From Sanghuangporus weigelae (Eukaryota; Basidiomycota; Agaricomycetes; Hymenochaetales; Hymenochaetaceae): 64,000 nucleotides of DNA. Of this stretch, positions 11,795 to 22,703 are shown one piece after another; positions within the stretch are counted from its first letter, which is position 1, and the number at the start of each line of letters is the position of its first letter. The position numbers were made by a program, and so were the translations under genes. The stretch is taken from positions 1,612,001 to 1,676,000 of the forward strand of contig CP137320.1 of NCBI GenBank assembly GCA_033182465.1, written 5' to 3'. Under the pieces are notes generated by a model that was not told the origin of the DNA, did no database searches, and was given only the letters and a program-made list of their open reading frames with translations.

Positions 11795-12504
11795 ACGATC
11801 AATACATCTAGGAACTTGGAGATTCAAGACTCAAACAAACGAATTATGCTGCGCAAGGGGTAAACGATAGCATTCAGGTGCTATGAGAGACAGCTAAGTG
11901 ATAAAGCTAGAACATACAATCAGTAGATCAAATCATTCAGAACGAAAGAGAGGCTACACAGCGATAGTAAGTAGATACTAGTAAAAAGCAGGTCAATAAA
12001 AGAAATGGAGGATAAGATGTAACAGAGATATAATCGCCAAGCAGGGATCGCATGAAAATAAGTACTAGAAATAGTCAAAACGAGAAATAAAAAACAGAAT
12101 AAGAAAGAATGAGATGCAAGGAGCAACGCAATGATGCACCATGGAACAGGGGGGAAAGCGAAGAATTAAGCAACAATCGTATAATCAACGGACGCACACC
12201 AAGAGCGAACGAGGACTCAATCAGGCAGCCACAGGCCCAAAGGAAAGACGCGAGGATGTCAACGACGAACATAAAAAAAACAAGCAACGACAGGTATTCA
12301 ATGTCCTATGTAGATGTGACAACAAGAAGGTAGTCGCTCGTATGTCGTCTGTATGTAAATCCAAAACCCAAATCAGGATATCGCAGGCGAGATGAATGGA
12401 GAGGGAAGGCCAAGATCGGTGGCGAAGGCGTGCGGATGCCCATTGTGGCGAGGGCGAAACTCGGCTCTCCACAAGTGAGGTGAAGGGAAGTCGAGGGCCG
12501 AAGA
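11795..12504. other. convergent 3' intergenic region
   Basis: About 700 bp between the Tfb3 stop and the kinase stop on the opposite strand. It is purine-rich on the plus strand. I see no gene. Confidence 0.5.
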
Positions 12505-14166
12505 CTACACAGGAATAGCCTGTGCCTGTGCATACACAGAATAATCATAATGAATGTGCTCATAACGCTGGAGCGGGCGTAGGGACGGCCTCTCGTCGGT
12601 GGGGAAAAGGCCGGGGATATCAGACCTCGGTGGTAACTCCAATCGAGCAAAATGCCGCGTGTCATCGGACGAGCTCGTATGCGGGATAATCGGCGCCTAC
12701 GCACGCAGTTAACATGCACGGAGAAAGAAAAGAAATAGTTTCACTCAGTTGGTAGTTCCACGGACATTCTGAAAGCAAAAAAAAAAAAAAGTGCGATGCA
12801 TACCTTAATCTCGCGCCGCTCAAGCGCGCCCCAATCGACGCCCCTAAACCACGGATGGTCAAGCACGTCCTGGGATCCACCGTTCATATTCCCAAGGCGT
12901 TTACTCAAATCAGGATGTAACAGCGCTTTGATCAGCTCCCGCGAAAGCGGGTCCATATCCCGCGGCCACCATATTCGGCCTTCCAAGATCTTTTTATAAA
13001 TATCAAACGCGTTCTCTGCGAAGAACGGTGGGAACCCGACGAGCATTTCGTAGCACAAGATCCCACACGCCCACCAGTCGGCAGCTTTCCCGTGCCCTTC
13101 TGACCGGATGATCTCGGGCGCGAGGTATTCTGGCGTGCCACATAACGTCCATGTACGGTCGTCGACGAGCTTGGCGAAGCCAAAGTCTGTTAGCCGTAAG
13201 TAACCCCGTGAGTCGAGAAGCAAGTTTTCTGGTTTCAGGTCACGGTAGACGATGTTGAATGAATGTAGATATCTTAGTGCAAGAACTATTGTTGCTAGAT
13301 AGAAGCGCGTAACGTCAGGTGTGAACCGTTGTGCGCGTCGTAGATGTGTGAAGAGCTCGCCGCCTGGTACGTAAGAGAGAAGCATGTAGACACTCTCCTG
13401 GTCTTGGAAGGTTGCATAGAGATCGACGATGAATGGGTGTCGTATCCGAGAAAGAATGTATCGCTCGGCTGCTACGTGCTCAACCTGCCTTAACCGTACA
13501 ATTTCCTTTTTGCTCAGAATCTTCATGGCGAAGTAATTGGCAGAGTCTTGTCGTGCGGGTGCATTTCGCAGGCGAACTAAGAGTACTCTTCCGAATGTCC
13601 CAGTTCCTAACGGAATCAGTAAGCGTTAACCGAAGAAGGAAACCATGCCAACCTAAAGTGCCTCGTACTTCGAAATCCGTCAACTTCACGGTATTTGTTC
13701 GAGGTAAATCCAAGTTCTCCTGAGACAAAGAGCGCACAGGCTGACGAACTATTGATAAGTTCTGCTCATTCTGCGTCATCGGGTCTTCATCCATCGCATC
13801 AGGGTTTTCTGGCGCCTGCGAAACTGGTGTCACGGGATATTCTACCTGCACGGGTTGCGACATATCCTCCATGACAACCTCCAGTGGTTGCTGTTGCTGA
13901 TGCAGCTGCTGGGCGGGAGGCTGGCTCTGATTTTGTGGATGGTACGGGTGGCTCATGTTTACTTCTTCTGGACCTGGTGACTCAGGAGGCGTAATTGGCC
14001 CTTCTGAGAGGACCATTTCTGAGTCGCGGCGGCCGGACATTTTTCTGGGCGGATAGCCCTGTATCGGCGTAGGGCTCAAAAGGGGTTGGAAGAAACCTGG
14101 AGGGAAGACAGTGCCCGGAGACGGCATAGACGCGGAGCGCGGAGGGAGCTCGTACAAGTGATCCAT
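12505..14166 (-). CDS. cAMP-dependent protein kinase catalytic subunit-like AGC kinase
   Basis: Three exons (14166-13653, 13606-12804, 12696-12505) give 502 residues. A Gln/Pro-rich leader of about 170 residues precedes a complete kinase domain. The glycine loop GTLGTGTFGRV is split by intron 1. The rest includes the ATP lysine in YFAMKILSKKEI, catalytic YRDLKPEN, DFGFAK, the activation loop TWTLCGTPEYLAPE with its phosphorylatable Thr, and DWWACGILCYEML. The sequence DPLSRELIKALLHPDLSKRLG is PKA-like. The C-terminal tail (APIIPHTSSSDDTRHFARLE onward) keeps the AGC tail position but ends in AQAQAIPV without the FxxF motif of canonical PKA. It could be a diverged second PKA (basidiomycetes often have two) or a related AGC kinase. 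A poly-A run at about 12779-12791 lies in intron 2. Confidence 0.85.
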
Positions 14167-14807
14167 GTCGGAGCAGATAGACAGACCTTAATATACGACC
14201 TGGTGTTCAGAGTGAAGAGCGGCGAGACAGGGCGCGGTGCCTGCGTGCGCTTAGTTTTATGATGAGAAAGGCCGAAGGGGAGCGGGATATATCACTATAA
14301 CTGGCGTGCATCAGTTGCGGTGATGGACAGGAATAGGGCGAATATACAAATATGGGTGTATGCGAGCAAATGGTAAAACCACGTACCAAAATGCGATCGA
14401 GGCGGTGACAAGTGGACGGCTGACGGAGAGGGCGAGCGCCGTGGCGGACAGGAGGCGGACAGACTAACGAGAACGACGGAGATAGTGAGGGCCAGTCGAG
14501 TGCTCAATGACCGTGCCAGACGGGCGTAAGAGGATATGCCGCCCTTCGAATACGCCCCGACGCAGCAACTACGAAAGAAAAGCACGCAAACGACAGCAGA
14601 GCGCACGACGCCAGATACGTCGGCAGCAACGACAACAACGACAATGACGGCGAGGAGAAAGCAGTGAGAAAAAGAGGGAATTAATGCTGTTGGCAGTGAA
14701 CGAACGAACTTCAATGCGCAGTCACAACGGGCGTCGATCATTCGCACGATCAGCCAATCGTCGCCGCCCAAATTTTATTTTATTTTATTACTTCAGTCTT
14801 CACCACC
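14167..14807. promoter_or_regulatory. divergent promoter region (kinase / Ssf1)
   Basis: About 640 bp between two divergent starts. A repeated ttttatttta run lies at about 14773-14790, just upstream of the Ssf1 start, and could serve as an AT-rich core promoter. An open frame on the minus strand here has no domain support. Confidence 0.4.
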
Positions 14808-16312
14808 ATGGTGAGGCGGAGAAAACACAGAACACACGTAAATACTCCTCAAAACACAGACAACAATGTCCCGAGATCGTTCATCATCAAACACGGCAAC
14901 GTCGGCTCGTCACTATCTCAGCTCGTCAGAGACCTCCGCAAAGTAATGGAACCAAACACCGCGAGCCGTCTCAAAGTGCGCAACTCTCTCAGAATAGTTT
15001 TTGAATGAATCTCACTCTTTACATTGCTGATAGGAACGCGCAAGAAATAAACTGAAAGACTACCTCACGCTCGCACCTGCGTTGCATGTCACTCATCTTC
15101 TTGCGCTGACACTCACACCTATTGCACCCTACCTGCGAATGGTCAGGCTTCCTGCTGGTCCGACTCTCACCTTCCGTATGGAAAGGTACAGTCTATCAAG
15201 AGACATTATTGGCTCTAAAAAGCATGCTCGTAGCATGGGCCTTGAGTACCTCACTCCGCCTCTCGTGAGTCCATTATTCTCTTTCGTCAACACGCCATTA
15301 ATGCATCACTTAATATTTCAGCTCGTCCTGGCCTCATTTCCTCAACCATCTCCATCAACCCCTCCACACCTCACCCTTCTCATGAAATCCTTTCAGTCTC
15401 TCTTCCCTCCTCTCTCACCTCAATCGCTCTCCCTTTCAGCCGCTCGACGCGTCGTCCTCGTGCAATACGATCCAGAGCGCGACACCGTGGACGTCCGGCA
15501 CTATCTCATCACCGTCAAGCCCTACGGCGTCACGCGACGTATACGTAAAATCCTCGAAGGCGCGGCAAAAGCAAAATTCAACAAGTCTCAATCCCGCGCA
15601 TCGTCCAAACCCACCATCACAGGTGTGGTGGACCTCGGAAGGGAACAGGATGTAGCGGATTTCGTACTCCGCCGTAAAGGCGAACCAGGTCCAGACGATG
15701 ATGGTTATGAATCGGCTGCATCTTCCGCATCGAGCGCTGCTGGGGATGATGACGCCGATGCTGTATCCCTCGCTAGTGACTATGTCGGACGGAATAACAA
15801 GAAAGGTACGAAAAGGGCTGTGAGGCTTGATGAAATTGGCCCGAGGATGGGGCTCCGACTTGTCAAAATCACCGAAGGCGTTCCAGGCAAGGACGGAGCT
15901 GTCATGTACCATAGTATCGGTGCGTGTCAACACTTTCTTTCGCGCATTCTTGACGTAGTTACTAAATCAACTTTCAGTCAAAAAATCAAAAGCGGAAGCA
16001 ACGGCACAAAAGAAGGTACACGCGGAGAAGGAGAGGCTGCGACAGCAAAGAAGGGAGGAACAGGAACGGAACGTTGAGCGGAAAAAGCAAGAAGCAGGAG
16101 AGGGAGCGAGCAAGAAGGGTGTACAGTTTGCGGATGAAGATGGCCAAGAGAGGGACGAGGAAGAGGGCGAAAGGGAGGAAGACGTGGGTGAGTGGGACGA
16201 TGAGGAAGAAATCAGCGAAGGTGACGAAAGCGAGCAAGAGGAGCAAAGCGAGAGTGAAGACGAGGAACCAGTTGAGCGTCCCAAGAAGAAGAGGAATCAC
16301 AAAGACCGATGA
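14808..16312 (+). CDS. SSF1: Ssf1/Peter Pan-type Brix-domain ribosome biogenesis protein
   Basis: A nucleolar factor for assembly of the large (60S) ribosomal subunit. The start at 14808 gives MVRRRKHRTHVNTPQ, then VPRSFIIKHGNVGSSLSQL and VRDLRKVMEPNTASRLK, the Ssf1/PPAN signature. The Brix domain follows: RNKLKDYLTLAPALHVTHLL, LRMVRLPAGPTLTFRM, VVLVQYDPERDTVDVRHY, YGVTRRIRKILEG and EIGPRMGLRLVKITEGV. An acidic, low-complexity insertion (about 15700-15790) interrupts the region after ADFVLRRKG. The C-terminal tail is a highly charged Lys/Glu/Arg coiled region ending in RPKKKRNHKDR, typical of nucleolar proteins. There are four exons; the first intron follows K56 (GTGCGC...TAG). Confidence 0.92.
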
Positions 16313-16454
16313 CATTTTCGTGTTTTAGGAAGGATCTGACTGTCTCGTAATACAACTGATGGTCAACTATTTAATTCATGAAAGAACAAGATGATAGCAT
16401 AAAGCTACAAAAGATTCCATAAGATAAACACAATCCATACAGGATCAAACCACT

Positions 16455-17369
16455 CTATTTCGTCGTCTTCGCACCTCCCGAATCATTCACAGCAGCAGCA
16501 TTAGTCCACGGCAACGGTCCGACCCATCGCTCCAAGAACCTCAAGCTGCGCATTTTTACTGCATCCCAATTATCCAACGCAGGTCGTACATCCAAATAAA
16601 ACGACAGATTGCCTGGAGCTGATGACTTGCCGGTGTAGAAGTCTATCACGTAGCGCATGCGTGTCCCGCAACGATCGATGACCCAGTCGTGTCTGTCGAA
16701 GGGTGCTTGGTAGCTATTCATCCAGCAACATATCCATTAGCTCTCTTCACACTCAAAGATTTAAGTATAGACTACGCACCCCAAGAGTGTCTTTACCCAA
16801 GCCTTGGGTGTCCTCTCCCCTGGTCTTCCCTTAAAGCTCACCAACTTCACGCCCCCACACCGCTCGCCGCCCCACCCGCGCTCCCAGGTCATCAGCTCCC
16901 CCCAGCAGCGCTCATTCACGGCATTATGTATGGGCACGATGACGCGCATGTCCGTCGCGCGCGGTGCGTGGTTCTTCCGCGCCATGGCGGCGAAGAACTG
17001 CGCTTCAGACGGGTAGACCCAGTTTTTCTCATCTTCTGTTGAGTCGGAGGAGTCAGAGCGCGGGATTGAGGAGACTTGGCGTGCCGTTGGGAGGGAAGGT
17101 TGTGCAATTGTGTTGGTGCTCGACGACGTGCCTACGCCTGAGGTACTCTCATTGGAAGTAGAGCTCGAGCTGGAGAATAAACCAGATAATCCACTCCACG
17201 TCGAGCGCGTCTTATGATCCACAGGACATTTATCCGCCTCCGCCGCACGAGAAAACTGAGAATGGTCAACGGGGCATTTGTCGCTGCTCGAACTACTCGA
17301 CTTTGGTACTGATTGCGAATCACTTGAGCAAGACGAGCAAGACGAATGGTCGACCGGACACTGCGCCAT
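16455..17369 (-). CDS. CYC3: cytochrome c heme lyase (holocytochrome c synthase)
   Basis: Two exons (17369-16780, 16713-16455) give 282 residues. The enzyme attaches heme to cytochrome c (or c1) in the mitochondrial intermembrane space. The N-terminal 52 residues carry three identical CPVDH motifs, at residues 4, 32 and 48, separated by Ser-rich linkers; CPV motifs in this family bind heme. The catalytic part includes NWVYPSEAQFFAAMARKN, VPIHNAVNERCWGELMTWE with the heme-ligating histidine (residue 148, equivalent to His154 of human HCCS), LVSFKGRPGERTPKAW, and FDRHDWVIDRCGTRMRYVID. I chose the start at MAQCPVDH because the family begins just before the first CPV motif; an in-frame upstream ATG at 17468 would add 33 residues. 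Confidence 0.93.
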
Positions 17370-18286
17370 GGCTTTCTTGCAAGTGACTGCGGTGGACTCG
17401 CGACGAAAATCACATACTTGGCCCGGATCACTCTCGGCATGATCAAAATCCAAACTCAGATCTCTCACGTGCTTACCCGGCTTGTTCCGACGATTCTTCC
17501 ACGTTCGGAACGGAAAATGATAGCGGTCGGAAAATTGCGCTCAGGGCCTAGGCTCAGACAGAAGAACGACGATCCGACGAAATCGCGATCTTCAAGAAGA
17601 TTTGCGCTGTCAATCACAATCAGTGCCAATCTTTTTGATCCCAGGCTCGCGGCAACCAAACTCCGCGTGTAACCTGTTTTATCTGTGCCCCGCAAGGAAT
17701 CTCAAGGAATCCATGGCAACCTTCCCCAATGATAAAGTTAACGCTCAAAACACACAGTCAGAGAATCATGTTTATCCAAGAGTACCAAAGAAGAAACAGA
17801 AACAAATATATATTTTAAAGCAAAGCGTTGCGTATATGAGAGAGTACCATGTCCAGAGGCTGAGGCTGAGGCGGGGGGATAAAGCAACAACGCAACACGG
17901 CCAGAGGTGACACTCTAATGGTCTGTCTCAAAAAAGAAAAACACGTAGAACATCTACCTTACAACCGTGCAACATTAAATGTGTCAGGAACAATAAAGAA
18001 AAGTTGGTAAAGAACCGGAGAGAAAACGAAGCGAATGTACGACAATCACGAAAATTGTCAAAGAGCGGATAATGTCCAGTCGATTTGGTATGTCGCGGAA
18101 CGTGTTGTTCCAAGGCATTGTCTCTGTGAGTGTGTGTTATGAGTGTGAAAGGAACAGGCGATTAGCGGCGAGAACATGCGACATCATCGGTGAGTCGTAG
18201 CGAACATTTATTTCTAAGCGTCAACTGTCGATTGCATTACGTATTTATTTAGTACCCGCGCTTCCTTCGATGCGAGTCGGAGGAGA
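17370..18286. other. intergenic stretch between two minus-strand genes
   Basis: About 900 bp containing the heme lyase promoter and the 3' side of the PriA-like gene. No frame here has recognisable content. I see no RNA gene. Confidence 0.45.
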
Positions 18287-19089
18287 TTACTCACCAACGC
18301 AGACACCACCCAAGCAAGACGCACCAGGGGTAGCCGAGCAATCGGTACCCTGGCCAAGAGAGGCGCATCCACCGCATGAGGTCAGGTCAGACAACGTGTC
18401 GACACTAAATAGCTCATTAGCCTCGCTTTCCGCTTTTCAAGACGGGAAAAAATAGCTCACCATTCAGAGTCGCCAGTGAAAACACCACTAGAGATGATAG
18501 GGCAGGTAGTGAGACCAGTAGGGCAGAACGAAGCGTCCCACTGCTCAAAGCTGCGCTTAACCTTGTCGTAGCTCTTCTTCTCCTTGTATTCTTTGCCCCA
18601 GTCCTTCTTGTCGAAATCCTTGCCGTGCCAGTCCTTCTTGTCGAAATCCTTGCCATGCCAGTCCTTCTTGTCATCATCCTTCTTCGACTTAGGCTTCGGA
18701 GAAGGGACCGAGGTCGGCGGGGACGGTGGGTTGGACTGCGAACAGCACTGAAGATTGGGAATCCAGAGCCATCCTTTCTTCGAGCACGTCGGGGTCGTTG
18801 GCTTCGGCGGCTTGGCTTTCGGTACACAGCATCCCTGGTCATGGCTGAAGTACCAGGAAGACGGGCAGTCGATTCCTTTGGGAGGAGTGGGCGTCTTGGT
18901 AGGACCACCATGTGGAAGACAGCAGCTGCGAGACTCCCAGAAGAACTCCTTCTCAGAACAGTCCTTGCTTGTCTTCGTGCCCTTGCTACCACCGCCGCGC
19001 GCTACGAGAGGAGTGGTTTTAGTCGGCGTGGCGTCTACAAGGCCCGCTGCGAGGGCAGAGATGAGAATGAGCGTGGAGAGGATCTGCAT
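18287..19089 (-). CDS. PriA-like cysteine-rich secreted protein
   Basis: Two exons (19089-18461, 18404-18287) give 248 residues. A signal peptide is clear (MQILSTLILISALAAGLVDA). Three Cys-rich modules of similar pattern follow (CSEKEFFWESRSCC, CPSSWYFSHDQGCC, CSKKGWLWIPNLQCC), separated by Pro/Lys/Thr linkers. Next comes a charged repeat built on DKKDWHGKDF, then the PriA-type C-terminal block: FCPTGLTTCPI, ECVDTLSDLTSCGGCASLGQ and TDCSATPGASC. PriA of the shiitake mushroom is a fruiting-related protein of unknown biochemical role. The frame ends early, in GGVCVGE, where many relatives continue with another Cys-containing stretch; a further small exon cannot be excluded because GGTGAGTAA could also be a splice donor. 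Confidence 0.78.
18601..18672 (-). repeat. 30-bp in-frame tandem repeat, 2.4 copies
   Basis: Units at 18601-18630 and 18631-18660 differ at one base (g/a), followed by a 12-bp partial copy. They encode the DKKDWHGKDF decapeptide repeats of the PriA-like protein. Near-identity at the DNA level suggests recent duplication. Confidence 0.9.
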
Positions 19090-20780
19090 CTTTTCAACTC
19101 AGGACTTGACAAGAGAAAGGAAGGGTATGGGGGACCGTAATCTGAGAGAGAGAGATGAAGCGGGAGCTTGAAGTATAGAAAACCGGCACGGGCTAGACTT
19201 TAAAAGAATGGAGGTGAGCAGAGAGAGGACGCTCCCGCGATCGAGCACAGACTCAGGAATGAGAGGGTTGGAAAAAAGATAAAAGGGGGAATTGACCGTG
19301 GCGCGATAATATATGTGACGCGTGAGAGTCCAGATCCTTATTCGCGCACCGCTTAAGCAGTCCTTATTTTTACAGATACAGAACTTGATTAGCGACCGGC
19401 ATACAAACACCGAAAAAGAGAACATCAGAGAGCAGAAGCCTTCTTTCGTCTTTCTATCACCAGCGGATGTGTACAAAAGCTGGAATCGTTTTCTTCGTTC
19501 GTGACCATTCAGGAAATATAGACTTTCTATAATCCAAGGGGCTATCAATATTAATCGGACACATTTACGAACGCGGTGAAGAGACCGGACGCCGCTTAGT
19601 ATTGACCATTTCCATGTGTGACAACCCCAGCTGGCGGGGGTAGCGGCCTTTTCGAATGTTTGTGGACTTTTCCAGCATGGGTGCCCTCAAAACATTCCAG
19701 CAGCCAATGTAACATCAATTATGTCACTACTTATCGAGAATCTAGAGAGACGAATGTGACAAACCCCCGAATGCAGATGATCCTCCAGGTTCCTTGTTGC
19801 ATTACCTGGAAACGGTTACCCGACAGGAAAGGGTGTTCTGTCAGATCCACAATGGCCCCCGCTGTGGATCGATCGACACCCCAGTCAGGGACTCTCCATG
19901 GCTTCTTATAAGTAGCGATAGTAACGGAGAGTAACGGCCTCTTTGAGTTCCTGAGCTCCTTATCCTCCCTCAACGTCAAGAACCTCAATACATACTTACA
20001 TTTGTCATTTCAGCGAACGTGAACATATCTTCAGGGACGATGGATTCTCACGGATTCGGGGCGCCCGATTAAGGGTTTCCCTTTGCTCACGGCAAAGGCT
20101 CTGTACCCATCCGATCTCATCTTTCACCAGTTGAGGCGCGCCGACAGGATCATCAGACGACTCTCGGCTCCTGTACTTTGTCGAATGAATCGAATACAAC
20201 AAGCGAGCCGGTAGCAAGCCTGAAGATCTCGGACGAGGTGAGAATGGAGCAAAGTTGCTGGGAGGCGATCGAAGAAGAAACGCGCATCAGATGTTCAGGT
20301 TGTTATCGCGACACCTTGTTTAAATACAAGCAGAGACATCATCTTCGCCTTCATCAAAGCTGCTAAACCGTTCGAAGGCAACCCCGCCAGCTCCTCTTGA
20401 AGACCTATCAGCGCATCAAATCTCGTCTCATGCATGGTTTCTGAAGCGCAGTATGTTATTAGTTTATCTCTTGATCATCACTCTGTGACGTGATCACGTC
20501 TCGCACTTCCCAATGAGCTCTGGTGAACGTCGTTTGGTCGACTGTCGAAGGACGCGTTTTCGGATTTCGAGACGTGTTTCGGACACGTGATGCGACTACT
20601 ACACGTGTTTCTCGAGCTCCCCGCGCGTGATGTTAACAATGCCAATTGAAGCACATGATTATCTTGCTTCTCGTCTGTCGGTCTTGAAAGTCGCCGACCA
20701 TTCCTGACCGGGGACTGTTCATTCACCTCTTGTTCTCTCACCACCATCATCTTTCGCTGCTCTGCTCTGTTCTGTCTACA
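19090..20780. other. long divergent upstream region, no supported gene
   Basis: 1.7 kb between the PriA-like gene (minus) and the nitronate monooxygenase gene (plus). It holds a CT-rich stretch on the minus strand just upstream of the PriA-like start, which fits a fungal core promoter. Short frames at 19618-19911 and 20178-20366 have no recognisable content. Confidence 0.45.
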
Positions 20781-22556
20781 ATGCCGTCGTCACCGCAGGT
20801 TTTCAAAACTCCTCTCACGGAGCTCTTCAACATCAAGCACCCCATCATGCTTGCTGGTATGCAGTGCTCTTGTTGATATCCGCTCATTTATGTCTGACGG
20901 TTGCTTGTTCCGGGTGATTGTTTAAACAGGCATGAACGTTGCAGCAGGCCCTAGACTTGCTGCAGCAGTCACGAATGCAGGTATGCGCTGAGTCATTATA
21001 CCATCCGTGAGATATCCGCTGAAGGCCGTTTACTACTCAGGTGGTATCGGTGTCATTGGTGGCTTGGGACAGACGCCTAAGAACCTGCAACGGAGCATTG
21101 ACGAAATTAAGGAGCATCTTGAGGATAAGAATGCGCCTTTTGGTGTCGATCTTCTCATCCCGCAAATTGGCGGCAAGGCAAGGAAGACAAATGTACGTCG
21201 TCACGTTTCTTCCGTATAATGGGCATGGGGATTGAAATTTCTGCTTTCTTTGGGTAGTATGACTATACGAAAGGTCAACTTCCGGAGTTGACGGAGGTAC
21301 TCATCAGGAACAAGATTGCTGTATTTGTGTGCGCTGTTGGTGTGCCTCCGAAAGAAATGGTAGAGAGGCTGCATGCTGCTAAGATTCCGGTGATGAAGTG
21401 AGTTAGACCCGCGTTTTGTCCCTACGCCTCTTTGACATTCGGGAACTAGCATGGTTGGGCACCCGAAGGTATTCCACAGGTCCCCAAGCTTTGAAAAGGA
21501 TCTCACTTTTCTCGTTATAGCACGTACAAAAGGCGCTTGACCAGGGTAAGAATAACATCTTTTTTCCTCAATCCGTGCTGGGTGGGCCTGACGTTGTCTA
21601 AATCAGGTGTTGACATAATCTGCGCTCAAGGGGGCGAGGTGCATAATCTTTTCAAATTAGAACGGAGACATCAACTCAAATTCAAATTTCTCAGGGAGGC
21701 GGACACACGGGCGACACTCCCTTCTCTGTGCTGATTCCAGCGTGCATTGACATTTGCAAAAACGTGAAAAGTCCATTGAACGGCAAGCCTGTTCTCGTCG
21801 TGGCTGCTGGTGGTATCGCAGACGGGCGCGGGCTTGCCGCTTCGCTTGCGTGCGTTCAGCTGCTGTTCAAAACATTCGCTTCGTTCCTTGACCTTCTATC
21901 CAGATATGGGGCCGCTGGTGTTTGGGTTGGCACACGTTTCGTCGCGAGTGTCGAGGCTGGTGCACCAAAGATCCACAAAGAACTGATCGTTTCCTCCGGA
22001 TATGACGATTTCGCGAGGACAATTATTTACACGGGCCGCCCCTTGCAAGTGCGCAAGACGGACTACGTCGAAGATTGGTGAGAGCATCCTTCACTCGCGC
22101 AGAAAAACCGTGCTTGATATGTATTTTAGGGAGGAAAACCGCCGAGATGAGATCAAGAAATTGACAACAGAGGGAAAGATTCCTCATGAGGTTGAACTGG
22201 AGAAGCATCCGGAGAAATCCTTGCCAGGCAGAGCATGTGCGTAATTTGCGTACAACTGTACGTTTTGAATGAAATTTGAAGTAACCTTCTCTTTTTGCGG
22301 AAACAGGGCTCATGGGGAAAGTTGCTGCTGCTATTCACGTACGCCCTGATTGTGAGGTTGAGATTGATTAGAATATGCTAACCATTCACGTTGACAGGAT
22401 ATCAAACCCGCGAAAGAGATGTGCGTACCTCTACTTGCTGCTTATGGGTTTTACAGTATCTCTGACCATGTTTCTAGCGTTGATGAGATGATTACAACTG
22501 CTGCGCAATGCATCAGACAGACCAACTCCTACCTTATCCCTCAAGCGAAGTTGTAA
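20781..22556 (+). CDS. nitronate monooxygenase (2-nitropropane dioxygenase family)
   Basis: An FMN-dependent TIM-barrel enzyme that oxidises alkyl nitronates and so detoxifies compounds such as propionate 3-nitronate. The start at 20781 gives MPSSPQVFKTPLTELFNIKH, then PIMLAGMNVAAGPRLAAAVT and GGIGVIGGLGQTP, a class signature. Later segments are AVFVCAVGVPPKEMVERLH, the phosphate-binding and catalytic loop CAQGGEGGGHTGDTPFSVLI with its histidine (split by an intron after GGE), and LVVAAGGIADGRGLAASLA joined to YGAAGVWVGTRFVAS, which binds the FMN phosphate. The C-terminus (VDEMITTAAQCIRQTNSYLI) is usual for the fungal enzymes. It has about ten small exons; the protein is about 350 residues, normal for the family. 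Confidence 0.93.
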
Positions 22557-22703
22557 GTTTGCAATCACGGACGTCATGAAGGATTTATCGCATATCATAT
22601 ATGCTTTGTATTCTCGCCGTTGGTCAAAGCTTCTCGGGTTAATGCAATGTATACTAGATCAACTCTAGGAATATGAATCTTTGCCTATGGATATTATGAT
22701 AAT

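Noticed and set aside
14295-14771. 158-codon open frame on minus with a hydrophobic stretch
   Set aside because: It sits in the divergent promoter between the kinase and Ssf1; translation is low complexity and unrelated to known families.
15436-15933. 165-codon open frame on minus
   Set aside because: It is the antisense of the Brix domain and acidic linker of Ssf1, whose coding frame is conserved.
17465-17468. Upstream ATG at 17468 as the heme lyase start
   Set aside because: It is in frame, but the added 33 residues have no family resemblance and the family starts just before the first CPV motif.
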